Origin: Oenococcus sicerae
GTDB lineage: Bacteria > Bacillota > Bacilli > Lactobacillales > Lactobacillaceae
Assembly (NCBI RefSeq): GCF_004102045.2
Contig: NZ_CP029684.2
Location: 434,001-498,000 of the forward strand
Direction of reading: 5' to 3'
Length of the DNA stretch: 64,000 bases
Program-made: the position numbers and the translations under genes
Shown here: one piece after another, positions 55,242 to 64,000 of the stretch
How the letters are laid out: every line of letters begins with the position of its first letter
Numbering within the stretch: position 1 is the stretch's first letter
The notes under the pieces: generated by a model
What the model saw: only the letters and a program-made list of their open reading frames with translations
Databases searched by the model: none
Told to the model about the DNA's origin: nothing

Positions 55242-56201
55242 TTATTTAATCCTGATTCTTGGATCAACCCAAGACATGATGATGTCGTTAAGCATTGAAC
55301 CTAGCAAAGTCAACGTACCGGAGAAGAGCATAATTGCATTCATCGTCGTATAATCTCGTGTCGTAATGGACTGTACGAACAGCTGCCCCATGCCGGGATA
55401 ACCAAAGACCGTTTCCAAAATAACTGCACCAGAGAAGACACCAACGATATCAAAGCCAATCGTTGATGCAACCGGCAGCATTGAATTACGAAAAATGTGC
55501 CGCCAAAAGACTTGCCGATTTGGAACTCCTTTTGCTTTAGCGGTTCGAACATAGTCGGATGAACGGGCATCTAGTAGCGAAGTACGCAAGGTGTTGAAAA
55601 GCGAAACAGTACTAAACAAAGCAACTGAAAGTGCCGGCAAAATCATGTGATATAAGCGGCTGCCGAGAATTGACCAAAAACCATTCGCATCAATGTTGAC
55701 CGAACCGGTTGTTGGGAACCAATTTAGTGTGAAACCGAAGAGAAAAAGCATGAAAATATACATAACGAAAGCTGGAATACCACCAGTAATCGAGTTATAA
55801 GTAGTCCAGAAACGATCGCGGAAAGATCCTTCGTGGGTAGCAGCTGCAACTGCCGTTGGAATCCCGATCGAATAAATCAAAATAATCGTTAACAGACCCA
55901 GCCAAACCGTATTTTGAATTCGTTGTCCCAATAAAGTCGCAACCGGCTTTTGCAAAACATAAGAATTTCCAAAGTTACCATGTAGAATGTTGCCAATCCA
56001 ACGAAAATATTGTGTCGGCCAAGGGTCGTCCAAACCTGCTTCTCTTTTTAATCTCAGAAGCGTATGGATATCCGTATGCGCAGAAAAACGGCCCGTAAAA
56101 GGATCTCCAGGCATCATCTTAGCCAGCGCAAACAGCAAAACAGTCATTAACAACAGCTGCGGAATCATGATCAAAAAACGACGTAATATTAACTTCCACA
56201 T
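55242..56201 (-). CDS. oppB: Oligopeptide ABC transporter permease OppB
   Basis: DppB/OppB-type permease of 319 aa. The N-terminus ILRRFLIMIPQLLLMTVLLFALAKMMPGDPF (about residues 5-35) and the EAA loop DYVRTAKAKGVPNRQVFWRH are hallmarks. It forms the peptide channel with OppC and follows oppF by 2 bases. Confidence 0.92.
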   Translation of the reverse strand: MWKLILRRFLIMIPQLLLMTVLLFALAKMMPGDPFTGRFSAHTDIHTLLRLKREAGLDDPWPTQYFRWIGNILHGNFGNSYVLQKPVATLLGQRIQNTVWLGLLTIILIYSIGIPTAVAAATHEGSFRDRFWTTYNSITGGIPAFVMYIFMLFLFGFTLNWFPTTGSVNIDANGFWSILGSRLYHMILPALSVALFSTVSLFNTLRTSLLDARSSDYVRTAKAKGVPNRQVFWRHIFRNSMLPVASTIGFDIVGVFSGAVILETVFGYPGMGQLFVQSITTRDYTTMNAIMLFSGTLTLLGSMLNDIIMSWVDPRIRIK

Positions 56202-56203
56202 GT

Positions 56204-57205
56204 CTATTTCCCTCCCTTGGCCAAGGCTTCTTCTTCAGCTGTACCGGATGCTACTCCGGCTGCTTGAGCCTGTTCTTTAGTCATCGCTACCGAATGCGTA
56301 TCAGTTAATTTACGCATTGGATAAGGACGACCGTTGGCATCATAATAGTCAGCATGATGTTCTTGATATTGCTGTTCAATAGCTAAACGATGAGCCTTAT
56401 TCTTATCACGATTTTCAACATCCATTTCAGGTATCGCAGCCAACAACCGTTTCGTATAAATATGCTGCGCATCCTCAAAGACATCATCACGAGTGCCGAT
56501 CTCAACAAAACGGCCAAGATGCATAATAGCAATATTATTAGTCATGTGGCGCACAACACCTAAATCATGGCTGATAAAGAGATAAGAAATATTGAACTCC
56601 TTTTGGATATCTTTCATAAAATTCAGCACTTGAGCTTGAACCGAAAGGTCCAAAGCTGAAACAGGTTCATCAGCAACGATCAGCTTTGGATTCGTTGCAA
56701 CAGCTCGGGCAATCCCGATACGCTGGCGTTGACCACCGGAAAACTGAAAAGGATATTGATAAAGTGTCCTTTGCGGCAGACCAACAATATCCAACAACTG
56801 CTTGATGCGTTTATCGCGAGCATTGTTATCAAGATGTTCAAAATTACGTAATGGTTCGGCAATAATTTGATAAACCGTTTTGCGTGGATTCAAAGAGGAC
56901 ATGGAGTCCTGAAAGATCATCTGAACATCGCGATTGTAATTCATCTTGCGACGTGTCGAAGCTTTTGTCACGTCTTGGCCCTTGTAGACAACCTGCCCAG
57001 TCGTGGCCTTTTCCAGTCCGACGATCACAGAACCGATCGTCGTCTTGCCAGAACCCGACTCGCCAACTAGTCCATAAGTCTCACCTTCGTTGATTGAAAA
57101 ATTAACACCATCAACTGCGTAAACATAATCGCTAATTCGATTCCAAAAACCAGTTCGGATCGGGTAATGAACTTTTAAATCTGTAATGCGCAATAATTCA
57201 GTCAT
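56204..57205 (-). CDS. oppF: Oligopeptide ABC transporter ATP-binding protein OppF
   Basis: ATPase of 333 aa with Walker A GESGSGKTTIGS, signature FSGGQRQRIGIARAV and Walker B VADEPVSALD. The C-terminal region holds the oligopeptide-transporter ATPase tail plus an unusual last stretch (AQAAGVASGTAEEEALAKGGK region). It overlaps the end of oppD by 8 bases. Confidence 0.92.
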   Translation of the reverse strand: MTELLRITDLKVHYPIRTGFWNRISDYVYAVDGVNFSINEGETYGLVGESGSGKTTIGSVIVGLEKATTGQVVYKGQDVTKASTRRKMNYNRDVQMIFQDSMSSLNPRKTVYQIIAEPLRNFEHLDNNARDKRIKQLLDIVGLPQRTLYQYPFQFSGGQRQRIGIARAVATNPKLIVADEPVSALDLSVQAQVLNFMKDIQKEFNISYLFISHDLGVVRHMTNNIAIMHLGRFVEIGTRDDVFEDAQHIYTKRLLAAIPEMDVENRDKNKAHRLAIEQQYQEHHADYYDANGRPYPMRKLTDTHSVAMTKEQAQAAGVASGTAEEEALAKGGK

Positions 57206-58244
57206 TTAATTTAGCCTCTCCATTTTTTTGACGAGTCTTCTCAACATAGCCATCTTGGAATTTAAACGTTTCCCAAGCTTTGCCGCGAACAAAATGACCA
57301 CTTTCTGGTTCCATCGGTGCATCGGGAACTTCCGTCTTTGCTTCGGTCTGCATCCAAGGCACACGTTCCAAAAATAAATCACGCGCGTGATCCATTTCTG
57401 ATAAAGCTGGAACCGTTCCTGGAATCACATATAGTTTGTCATCAATTGTATCGAGCGAAGGATTAGCTCTTAGCAAAGAACGTGTATAAGGATGTAGTGG
57501 ATTTTCAAAAATTTGTTTAGCGGTACCGCGTTCAACAATTTGTCCAGCATACATAACGGCCACAGAATCAGCCATTTCAGCTACAACGCCAAGATCATGG
57601 GTGATCAAGAGAACACCAATATTCTTTTTAGCTTGAATGTCTTTAATCAAATCCAAAATTTGAGATTGAATTGTGACATCCAACGCTGTTGTTGGTTCAT
57701 CAGCAATTAAAAGATCAGGCTCGTTGGCGATGGCAATAGCGATCATGACACGCTGACGCATGCCGCCGGATAGTTCATGAGGAAACTGGTTAGCAACCAA
57801 TTCTGGTTTCGCAATACCCACTTCTTTGAGTAATTCTAGCGTATGATCATGCCACTGTTCTTTTGGAACGATCGTGTGAACTGACATTGATTCTTGGATT
57901 TGATCGCTGATCTTCATCAAAGGATTTAAAGCTGAGAGCGGATCTTGAAAGATCATGCCAACTTTAACGCCACGCAATTCCTCCATTTCTGCTTCAGTAG
58001 CACCAACAATTTGGTGGCCATCAAGCATGATTGATCCAGTCACACGCGATTGATTAGGGTTATGTAAGGCCATCACAGCCATCGCAAAGGTGGATTTTCC
58101 AGAACCAGATTCGCCAACCAATGCAAGTACTTCTCCAGGTTTTACGGAAAGATCGACGTTATAAAGTGCAGTCAGCCATTCGCCGTTGATACGAAAATCG
58201 ACGCCAACACGCTTAGCGTCCAGCAAATTTTTCCCAATTATCAT
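57198..58244 (-). CDS. oppD: Oligopeptide ABC transporter ATP-binding protein OppD
   Basis: ATPase of 348 aa with Walker A GESGSGKSTFAMA, signature LSGGMRQRVMIA, Walker B IADEPTTALD and the C-terminal OppD/F domain. The start at 58244 follows AAGGGA; the open frame continues upstream across the promoter but is not coding. First gene of the opp operon. Confidence 0.93.
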   Translation of the reverse strand: MIIGKNLLDAKRVGVDFRINGEWLTALYNVDLSVKPGEVLALVGESGSGKSTFAMAVMALHNPNQSRVTGSIMLDGHQIVGATEAEMEELRGVKVGMIFQDPLSALNPLMKISDQIQESMSVHTIVPKEQWHDHTLELLKEVGIAKPELVANQFPHELSGGMRQRVMIAIAIANEPDLLIADEPTTALDVTIQSQILDLIKDIQAKKNIGVLLITHDLGVVAEMADSVAVMYAGQIVERGTAKQIFENPLHPYTRSLLRANPSLDTIDDKLYVIPGTVPALSEMDHARDLFLERVPWMQTEAKTEVPDAPMEPESGHFVRGKAWETFKFQDGYVEKTRQKNGEAKLND

Positions 58245-58270
58245 TTTATTCCCTTCTATTCGTTTATTTA

Positions 58271-58299
58271 ATAGTATGCAATGCTTGTAAAAATTGCAA
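58271..58299 (-). promoter_or_regulatory. Promoter of oppDFBC
   Basis: TTGCAA (58299-58294), 17 bases and TACTAT (58276-58271) on the minus strand, 27 bases before the oppD ATG. Confidence 0.6.
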
Positions 58300-58312
58300 T
58301 TATAACAGTATA

Positions 58313-58352
58313 CAAAAACTACCATTTTTCTCATAAAAAACGGTAGTTTTTG
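58313..58352 (-). terminator. Terminator of the 2-hydroxyacid dehydrogenase gene
   Basis: CAAAAACTACC and GGTAGTTTTTG form perfect 11-base arms around 18 bases, just past the dehydrogenase stop. Confidence 0.7.
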
Positions 58353-58365
58353 TCTCTGAATCGAT

Positions 58366-59370
58366 TTATTTAGCCGCTAAAAGATTTTTACTGCTGCCAG
58401 TCGTCAATACATCATTGAAATTCTCATACGATATCGCGATCATATCGTGTAAGGCTTCTCGCGTATAAGAGCCAATATGGGGTGTCATGATTACTTTTGG
58501 ATAAAGCCGCAAAGCTCGATCAGCTAAATCATCTTCGGTTGGCTGGCCGGCAAAATCATGGCCAAAAATATGGCCCTCATTTTCGACAACATCAGTCGCA
58601 AAACCAGTTAATTTGCCCGTTTCAACAGCATCCAAAATAGCTGAAACATCCGTGATTTCCGCCCGCGCAGTATTCACTAAAATTGCACCGTTCTTCATTT
58701 TATCGATATAAGATTGATTAAAATAATGATGGTTTGAATCCGGAAAATAAGGAACATGCAGTGAAACGATATCAGATCTTGAAAGAAGTTCATCCTCGTC
58801 AACATAAGTCAAAAGGTCTTGGTTGGCATCCGATGGATAACGATCAAAACCAACAACAGTTGCATTCACGCCTTTCCAAAGAGCTGCCTCTTCTCGTCCG
58901 ATACGTCCAGTGCCAATGATGCCAATAGTTAGATCATGAATTTCCGTTGCAAACTCGTCGGTGTGGACTTTAAAGTCACCCCGTGCAGTCCTCGAAGTGG
59001 CTAAAGCAATATGGCGTTGCAAAGTCAAGCCAAGTGTAAAAGCTAATTCAGAAACCGAAAGCGGCGAATAACCCGGGACATAAGCGACAAGCTGCTGATT
59101 ATTTTGAGCTGCTTTCAAATCAATATGATTAAAACCAACCGTCCGCGTGAAAACATACTTGATGCCATATTCTTTAAGCTGATCAAGATTTTGTTGGTCA
59201 CCAACGTTATTGCCACGCAATAAGACAGCGTCGCAGCCCTGTGCCGTTTGAACATTTTCATGAGTCAGATTCTCTGGAATGAGTTTTAAATCGTAACTGT
59301 ATTTATTTAAATCGTGAAAACTTTCAATTTCGTTTTCGCGAACACCGTATGCAGCAATTTTAAATGCCAT
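58366..59370 (-). CDS. D-2-hydroxyacid dehydrogenase (D-lactate dehydrogenase family)
   Basis: NAD-dependent enzyme of 334 aa that interconverts a 2-oxoacid and a D-2-hydroxyacid. The NAD loop is IGIIGTGRIGREEA near residue 150. Active-site residues are Arg in VNTARAE, Glu in ENEGHIFGHD and His in TPHIGSYTREA. Overall it is closest to D-lactate/D-hydroxyisocaproate dehydrogenases of lactobacilli. The PGYSPLSVSELAF segment departs from the PAYSPNAIAEHA form of main D-LDH proteins, so it may prefer a branched oxoacid. It forms an operon with an AEC carrier 19 bases upstream. Confidence 0.85.
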   Translation of the reverse strand: MAFKIAAYGVRENEIESFHDLNKYSYDLKLIPENLTHENVQTAQGCDAVLLRGNNVGDQQNLDQLKEYGIKYVFTRTVGFNHIDLKAAQNNQQLVAYVPGYSPLSVSELAFTLGLTLQRHIALATSRTARGDFKVHTDEFATEIHDLTIGIIGTGRIGREEAALWKGVNATVVGFDRYPSDANQDLLTYVDEDELLSRSDIVSLHVPYFPDSNHHYFNQSYIDKMKNGAILVNTARAEITDVSAILDAVETGKLTGFATDVVENEGHIFGHDFAGQPTEDDLADRALRLYPKVIMTPHIGSYTREALHDMIAISYENFNDVLTTGSSKNLLAAK

Positions 59371-59389
59371 ATTTTCTCCTGATCAAAAT

Positions 59390-60460
59390 TTATTTAAAAA
59401 GCCCAGTTGAGCTTAAGACTTGTGAAATAACAATCCAAAACGGCATTAAAACAGTTGCCACGACCGTTGATAGCAAAGACGCATTTGAAGCCAAAACAGC
59501 TTCACGATCAAAACCAATCGCATAAGTTGAGGCCACAGCCGCGGTTGGTGTTGCCATCATGATAATAATGGTTTCCAATGCTTCTGAATTAACCGGCAGG
59601 ATATTGGTCACAGCCAAAAGAGCCAGTAAAACAACGTTAATTATAGGCACAAGGATAACCTTGTTAAAAGAATAGTACCAAGAATCTCTGTCTGTAACTG
59701 CCTTGCCTAATGAAATTGAACCTAAAGTTGATCCAATCCCCAACCAAGCTAGAGGTGAAGCAAGACCGGCTAAGTAGGTTAACGGCTGGCTGATCCAAGG
59801 CGCAGTTGCATCAATTCTATAAAAAGCCACATTAACCTTGGCACCAGTTGCATCCAAACCATTCATATGTGGAATCCAAGCTTGATTTTGAATCAGCCAA
59901 AGAATCAGACCGGCAAAAGTTGCGATTACAATTGGATTTAATAACATTTGTTTCAGATTTTTGATTTCCATTTTCAAACCGGACATCTTAATATATCCGT
60001 AGGAATACAAAAATACACGATAACCAATGTTAAAGACCGATGCATAAATAACAGCGGTCGAAGTCGGTCCATAAATACCGGCAACGATAGGGATACCGAA
60101 GAAAGTGGTCGACCCAAAATCAGTCAGAACGCGCAACACATCTTGCCTATCACCCTTATATTTCAGATACATAAATTTAGTTGAAAAAATCAAAACAATA
60201 TAAATTAAAATGCCCCAAATCAAAACATTCATGCTTTGTTTAAAAGTTTCATAATTAATACCCTGCATAAAGGAGTTAAAAGCTAAGGCCGGCAAAGCCA
60301 CAGCTAGAACAACCTTGGTCAACACTTTACCGAAATCAGCACCAAAAGTTCCTCGTTTGCGCAGATAAAAGCCCAAGAGAATGATCGAAATCGTCGAAAC
60401 GATCGCTTTAGTCACGTTAGCATTCTCAAAGGTCACTTGGATCGCTTTCACAATATCCAT
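59390..60460 (-). CDS. AEC-family transporter (malate/organic acid permease type)
   Basis: Membrane carrier of 356 aa with ten predicted helices in two five-helix halves, a member of the auxin efflux carrier family. That family includes the malate permease MleP of Oenococcus and organic-acid carriers of other lactic acid bacteria. The N-terminal half carries LLGFYLRKRGTFGADFGKVLTKVVLAVALPALAF (about residues 28-61). Its gene starts behind GGAGG and runs into the hydroxyacid dehydrogenase, so the cargo may be that enzyme's substrate or product. Confidence 0.85.
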   Translation of the reverse strand: MDIVKAIQVTFENANVTKAIVSTISIILLGFYLRKRGTFGADFGKVLTKVVLAVALPALAFNSFMQGINYETFKQSMNVLIWGILIYIVLIFSTKFMYLKYKGDRQDVLRVLTDFGSTTFFGIPIVAGIYGPTSTAVIYASVFNIGYRVFLYSYGYIKMSGLKMEIKNLKQMLLNPIVIATFAGLILWLIQNQAWIPHMNGLDATGAKVNVAFYRIDATAPWISQPLTYLAGLASPLAWLGIGSTLGSISLGKAVTDRDSWYYSFNKVILVPIINVVLLALLAVTNILPVNSEALETIIIMMATPTAAVASTYAIGFDREAVLASNASLLSTVVATVLMPFWIVISQVLSSTGLFK

Positions 60461-60544
60461 AATTCCTCCAAAAGTATGTTAAGTGTTTCACAGACACCTA
60501 CTGCAAAATTTTATCATATCTTTGTGAAATAATCTATTAACAAA

Positions 60545-60576
60545 CAAAAAAATCAGTCAATATTCAGACTGATTTT
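60545..60576 (-). terminator. Terminator of the cshA-acpS-alr-mazF operon
   Basis: AAATCAGTC and GACTGATTT are perfect 9-base arms around 8 bases, followed on the minus strand by a T run; it overlaps the last codons of mazF. Confidence 0.85.
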
Positions 60577-60909
60577 CAGCGCTCTAGCAACGTCTTTTAA
60601 ATTTTTTTCCTCTAACGTATCAACAAAATCATGCAGACGACGTTTGTCGATCGTTCTGATCTGCTCAAGCATAATGATCGACGGCTTTTTAAGTTTCGTC
60701 GCACTGGCAGGTAGCCAAACGTGGGTCGGCAGCTTCGTTTTGGTTAGTTTGGAAGTCATAGCTGCAATAATAACAGTTGGTGAATTGAGATTGCCAGTAT
60801 CATTCTGTAAAATCAAGACTGGTCGAATCCCACCTTGTTCCGATCCAATCACTGGGGACAAATCTGCATAATAAACATCACCACGTTCTGGAATTTTTTT
60901 TCTAACCAT
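60553..60909 (-). CDS. mazF: MazF/PemK-family endoribonuclease without adjacent antitoxin
   Basis: Growth-arresting mRNA-cleaving toxin of 118 aa, similar to Bacillus EndoA. Catalytic surface residues are visible: Arg in KIPERGDVYYADL, GSEQGGIRPVLILQND and TSKLTKTKLPTHVWL. The start at 60909 has AGGTG upstream and overlaps the alr stop by 8 bases. In Bacillus the antitoxin gene lies between alr and the toxin; here there is no room for it, and no small acidic frame is seen on either side. It is placed last in a four-gene operon with overlapping genes. Confidence 0.92.
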   Translation of the reverse strand: MVRKKIPERGDVYYADLSPVIGSEQGGIRPVLILQNDTGNLNSPTVIIAAMTSKLTKTKLPTHVWLPASATKLKKPSIIMLEQIRTIDKRRLHDFVDTLEEKNLKDVARALKISLNID

Positions 60910-62062
60910 TGTTGGCACCTATAATCTCGGCCAAGTCACCGGTATAAATTCTTTTAATACGCGGCGCCAAAGTGGTTTGAATCTCATCAACGATCGTATG
61001 CGAATAATGAGCAACTTCTTCGGCTGTAATTTGTTCCTTGCCATCCTTACCGATCAAGGTTGCGCGTGTGCCAATTGGATATTTTTTATCCAGCTTAACC
61101 ATGGTCTGATCCATTGTGATTCGACCCAAAATCGGCATCCGCTTGCCTTCAATAATCACAGAGCTGCCCTGCATCCGCCGCAACCAGCCGTCATTGTAAC
61201 CAAAGGGCATGGTGGCCACATAACCATCTTCAGGCATGGTCTCTGTGGCGCCATAACTGAGTGCCTGACCCTTTTTAACGAAACGAACATCTGCCAACTG
61301 GGAATAAACAGCAAAAACGCGTTCCAAAAATAGTTTCTGAGGCATCGGCAAATCACCATTACTGACATTAACACCAGAGATCAGCTGCCCTGGGCGAATG
61401 GCTGCAAAAGAAATCCTTGGATCTGTATTGTGCCAAATACTGGTGGCCGAATTAGCCATGCTAAACAATTTTGGATCAAATCCCTGATTAACAACCAATT
61501 GCTGCCAGCGTACAGCCTGCTGATCAAAATATTTTTTGCTGTGTGCGCTAGCATCATCCGAGGTCGCAAAATGCGTATAAACAGAAAATAGTTCCAATCG
61601 TGGATTAGTCTCAATTATTTTCTTCGCTTGTGCGATCTGATCGGCATCATCAAAACCAATTCTGGTCATTCCTGTATCAATTGCCAGACTTATTTTTAAA
61701 GTACCAGCCAAAGCAGGTAAATGCATTAGCCAATCAAGGCTAGGAACAGTAATAACAATATTATTTTGGACAAACAAAGTTAAATCTGAATAGTCCCAAG
61801 CGCCCAAAACCCAAATTGGCAAAATTAAACCAGCCCGTCGAAGTTCCAACGCTTCATCTAAATTCGAAACCACAAAAGCATCAGCCGCAGCCGTTTCTTG
61901 AAAAGCTTTTGCTAATTGAACAGCGCCTAAACCATATCCGTCCGCTTTCAAAACGGCATAAACTTTATCAGCTTTGGTCCACTTTTTGATCTCTTGTAAA
62001 TTATGTGTGGCGGCGTCCAAATTGACGCTCATCCAAGTTGGTCTATGAATTGCTGTTACCAT
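60902..62062 (-). CDS. alr: Alanine racemase
   Basis: PLP enzyme of 386 aa giving D-alanine for peptidoglycan and teichoic acids. The PLP lysine is in YAVLKADGYGLGA and the second base Tyr in MPFGYNDGW. MTRIGF and SMANSATS are standard, and QALSYGATE is the strand before. The start at 62062 follows GAGG; it overlaps the acpS end by 20 bases. Confidence 0.95.
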   Translation of the reverse strand: MVTAIHRPTWMSVNLDAATHNLQEIKKWTKADKVYAVLKADGYGLGAVQLAKAFQETAAADAFVVSNLDEALELRRAGLILPIWVLGAWDYSDLTLFVQNNIVITVPSLDWLMHLPALAGTLKISLAIDTGMTRIGFDDADQIAQAKKIIETNPRLELFSVYTHFATSDDASAHSKKYFDQQAVRWQQLVVNQGFDPKLFSMANSATSIWHNTDPRISFAAIRPGQLISGVNVSNGDLPMPQKLFLERVFAVYSQLADVRFVKKGQALSYGATETMPEDGYVATMPFGYNDGWLRRMQGSSVIIEGKRMPILGRITMDQTMVKLDKKYPIGTRATLIGKDGKEQITAEEVAHYSHTIVDEIQTTLAPRIKRIYTGDLAEIIGANNG

Positions 62063-62438
62063 CTTCAACCTCGATCAGTACTTCAGTAGCTACTATGTCT
62101 AATTTTATCTTATGCGAGATGGAAATCTGATAATTTTTAGCACCTGCAAAACGGGATTGGCGGAAGACTTTCATCGATGGCGCCCCGTTTTTATCATCTA
62201 GAATTTCAATATCCGTAAAATTAACATGTTCGCCAATACCAAAACCCGTTGCTTTTGCATAGGACTCTTTAGCCGAAAAACGGCTGGCCAGATAGGCATA
62301 ATACTCATTGCCCTTACGACCAGCCAATTGTTTTTGTTCGGACGGAGTCAAAACCTTTTCCAAAAACTGTTTATGTTTTTCAGCGGCCGCTTTCACGTCG
62401 CTGATAGATTCAATATCGATTCCGATCTTATAACTCAT
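62043..62438 (-). CDS. acpS: Holo-ACP synthase
   Basis: Transfers 4'-phosphopantetheine from CoA to acyl carrier protein, 131 aa. Magnesium ligands Asp in IGIDIESI and Glu in RFSAKESYAKATG are present, as is the basic SISHKIKLDIVATEV strand. It overlaps cshA by 4 bases (ATGA) and alr by 20. It links the CoA genes of this window to the acpP gene at the other end. Confidence 0.94.
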   Translation of the reverse strand: MSYKIGIDIESISDVKAAAEKHKQFLEKVLTPSEQKQLAGRKGNEYYAYLASRFSAKESYAKATGFGIGEHVNFTDIEILDDKNGAPSMKVFRQSRFAGAKNYQISISHKIKLDIVATEVLIEVEDGNSNS

Positions 62439-64000
62439 GATTTTTTAATAATTTTAAATTCGCGCTTCTTCGGGGCTGCTTTAGCAACTCCTTTCGGACG
62501 AGCCTGAATGTGCTGATCCCGACGGTCGGCAGGTTTGTGACCACGATCGATCACAAATTCCTCTTTAAAACCACCGCGACGATCACCACGACCGCGACCA
62601 TTACTATGGCTACCGCCACCACGACGATCATTAGAACGACTGCTGTTGCCGCGATAACCATGACCACCACGATCAGAAGAACCACCATGACGACGCGGCA
62701 GAGGCTTTTCTTGTGCAATATCAACTGGACGAGTTCTTTCTTCATCCTTTGACAAAGCACTCAACAAGGCAGCAGCTAAAATCTTGCTGTCATATTTTGC
62801 AGCGATCTCAGTTGCTTCATCTTCAACTGAATCGGCTGTCGTCTTATCCAAAACAGCATAAGTCTCAGCCTTCGCGTTCTTTAAGCGGGCGATGTGCGCC
62901 TCTTCAGCTGTAGGCGGCTTCAAAGCAGCCATACGCTTGTTGATCAATTTCTCGATGGCACGCAGATAATCAATCTCACCCCGGACCGCAAATGTCACTG
63001 AGACACCATGACGGCCAGCACGACCGGTACGACCGATACGATGAACATAAGAATCCGGATCCTGCGGAATATCGTAGTTATAAACATGGGTCACGCCAGA
63101 AATATCCAAGCCTCGGGCAGCTACATCGGTTGCAACCAAGAACTGCAATTCACCTTTTTTAAAGGAACGCAGCGTCCGCATTCTAGCAGATTGATCTAAA
63201 TCACCATGAATTCCAGCAGCTTTATAACCACGCAGCTGCAAAGCTTTGGTCAGTTCATCGACACGGCGTTTCGTACGACCAAAGACGATCGCCAACTCTG
63301 GCTGTTGAACATCAAATAAGCGAGTCATCGCATCAAACTTTTCAAATTCTCTTGTGTTGACCAAATATTGATCAACCAAGTCGATTGTCAAACCCTTAGA
63401 AGCAATGTGAATTTCTTCGGGATCTTCCATGAATTTGACACCAATTTTTTTAATGTCTTCCGGCATTGTAGCCGAAAAAAGCAAAGTCTGACGATCATCC
63501 GGCGTATAGTGAACGATTGTTTCGATATCATCCAAAAAGCCCATGTTAAGCATTTCATCAGCTTCATCAAGAACCAAAGTTTTGATAGAACGAAAATCAA
63601 TCGTGTGGCGGTTCAAATGATCAATCAAACGACCAGGTGTGCCGACCAATACTTGCGGATGTTGTTTTAAAGCTTGGATCTGACGGCGGATATCATAGCC
63701 ACCAAAAACAACTTGTGTTTTCACGTGTTTATCAGAACCAAGCTTGCTCAATTCTTCTTCAGTCTGCATCGCGAGCTCACGGGTCGGACTGATAATTAAG
63801 GCCTGGATCTTCGGGTCTTTTGGATCAACTTCTTCTAATATGGGTAAACCAAAGGCAGCTGTTTTGCCAGTTCCGGTTTGTGCCTGTCCGATGACATCGA
63901 CTCCTTGCAAAATCAGTGGAATCGTTTTTTCCTGAATCGGGGTCGCTTCATCGTAGCCGTGTTTTTTGACCGTAGACAAAAGCTCTGGACTAAGTCCAAA
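62435..64000 (-). CDS. cshA: DEAD-box RNA helicase CshA (5' end outside window)
   Basis: ATP-dependent RNA helicase for mRNA decay and ribosome assembly. The frame is open to the window edge; the last visible codons read FGLSPELL, so only about 5-10 residues are missing. Motifs in order: Q motif ATPIQ, AQTGTGKT, PTRELA, TPGRLIDHL, DEAD, SAT, ARGLD and HRIGRTGR. The C-terminal tail (last about 90 residues) is rich in Arg, Gly, Ser and Asn (RGG-like repeats), typical of CshA RNA-binding tails. First gene of the overlapping operon with acpS, alr and mazF. Confidence 0.95.
   Translation of the reverse strand, partial: FGLSPELLSTVKKHGYDEATPIQEKTIPLILQGVDVIGQAQTGTGKTAAFGLPILEEVDPKDPKIQALIISPTRELAMQTEEELSKLGSDKHVKTQVVFGGYDIRRQIQALKQHPQVLVGTPGRLIDHLNRHTIDFRSIKTLVLDEADEMLNMGFLDDIETIVHYTPDDRQTLLFSATMPEDIKKIGVKFMEDPEEIHIASKGLTIDLVDQYLVNTREFEKFDAMTRLFDVQQPELAIVFGRTKRRVDELTKALQLRGYKAAGIHGDLDQSARMRTLRSFKKGELQFLVATDVAARGLDISGVTHVYNYDIPQDPDSYVHRIGRTGRAGRHGVSVTFAVRGEIDYLRAIEKLINKRMAALKPPTAEEAHIARLKNAKAETYAVLDKTTADSVEDEATEIAAKYDSKILAAALLSALSKDEERTRPVDIAQEKPLPRRHGGSSDRGGHGYRGNSSRSNDRRGGGSHSNGRGRGDRRGGFKEEFVIDRGHKPADRRDQHIQARPKGVAKAAPKKREFKIIKKS

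Noticed and set aside
62510-62752. Thr/Ile-rich open frame opposite the cshA tail
   Set aside because: It is the antisense shadow of the Arg/Gly-rich tail; low complexity keeps frames open on the other strand. No start signal.

Overview
The window comes from a low-GC Gram-positive lactic acid bacterium. The best fit is the Leuconostoc/Oenococcus branch of the Lactobacillaceae. Reasons are a Lactobacillales-type FAS-II operon (fabZ-fabT-fabH-acpP-fabK), a LacS permease with a fused IIA domain, MurT/GatD, a T-box leader, a KimA-type potassium importer, oppDFBC peptide uptake and a 2-hydroxyacid dehydrogenase. The AEC permease belongs to the same family as the Oenococcus malate permease. The species cannot be fixed from this sequence alone. 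There is no rRNA, prophage, insertion sequence or CRISPR array, and most genes lie on the minus strand.

Layout. 1-3254: fatty acid synthesis operon (-). 3385-4955: birA-bioY (+). 5.0-8.3 kb: a broken small membrane gene, tdk, then murT-gatD. 8.3-12.3 kb: PatB-type C-S lyase and a LytTR/DUF3021/ABC cassette. 12.3-19.8 kb: apbE and the lactose locus (lacZ, lacS and a divergent LacI-type regulator). 19.9-23.3 kb: acetoin reductase, a metal-resistance pair (frameshifted cadD plus a CzrA-like sensor), a short pantothenate kinase and a phosphoesterase. 23.6-28.4 kb: nucleoside ABC importer. 28.5-32.2 kb: OppA-like protein, second pantothenate kinase and coaBC. 32.2-33.9 kb: azlDC behind a tRNA gene and a T-box leader, plus tRNA-Gln. 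33.9-42.6 kb: amino-acid permease, thioredoxin, serine hydrolase, ppx-ppk and pepO. 42.6-49.3 kb: polar amino-acid ABC importer and a heterodimeric ABC exporter. 49.4-58.3 kb: tRNA-Pro, kimA, a cyclophilin, oppA2 and oppDFBC. 58.4-64 kb: 2-hydroxyacid dehydrogenase with an AEC carrier, then cshA-acpS-alr-mazF.

How it works together. The genes describe a fermenter that lives on imported nutrients: peptides, amino acids, nucleosides, biotin and lactose. It makes CoA from pantothenate, builds membrane lipids and amidated peptidoglycan, and exports or interconverts organic acids. Carbon catabolite control is visible as cre-like sites at lacS and apbE.

The points most worth a second look are these. 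A T-box leader reads into a tRNA(CAU) gene and then azlCD. Three enzymes have changed key residues: FabZ has Arg at the catalytic His position, MurT has lost all four zinc-ribbon cysteines, and CoaBC has Glu at the catalytic Cys position. Every solute-binding or other secreted protein in the window lacks a lipobox cysteine. Four genes appear to have leaderless transcripts. cadD is frameshifted, and a small membrane gene is split by an in-frame stop.
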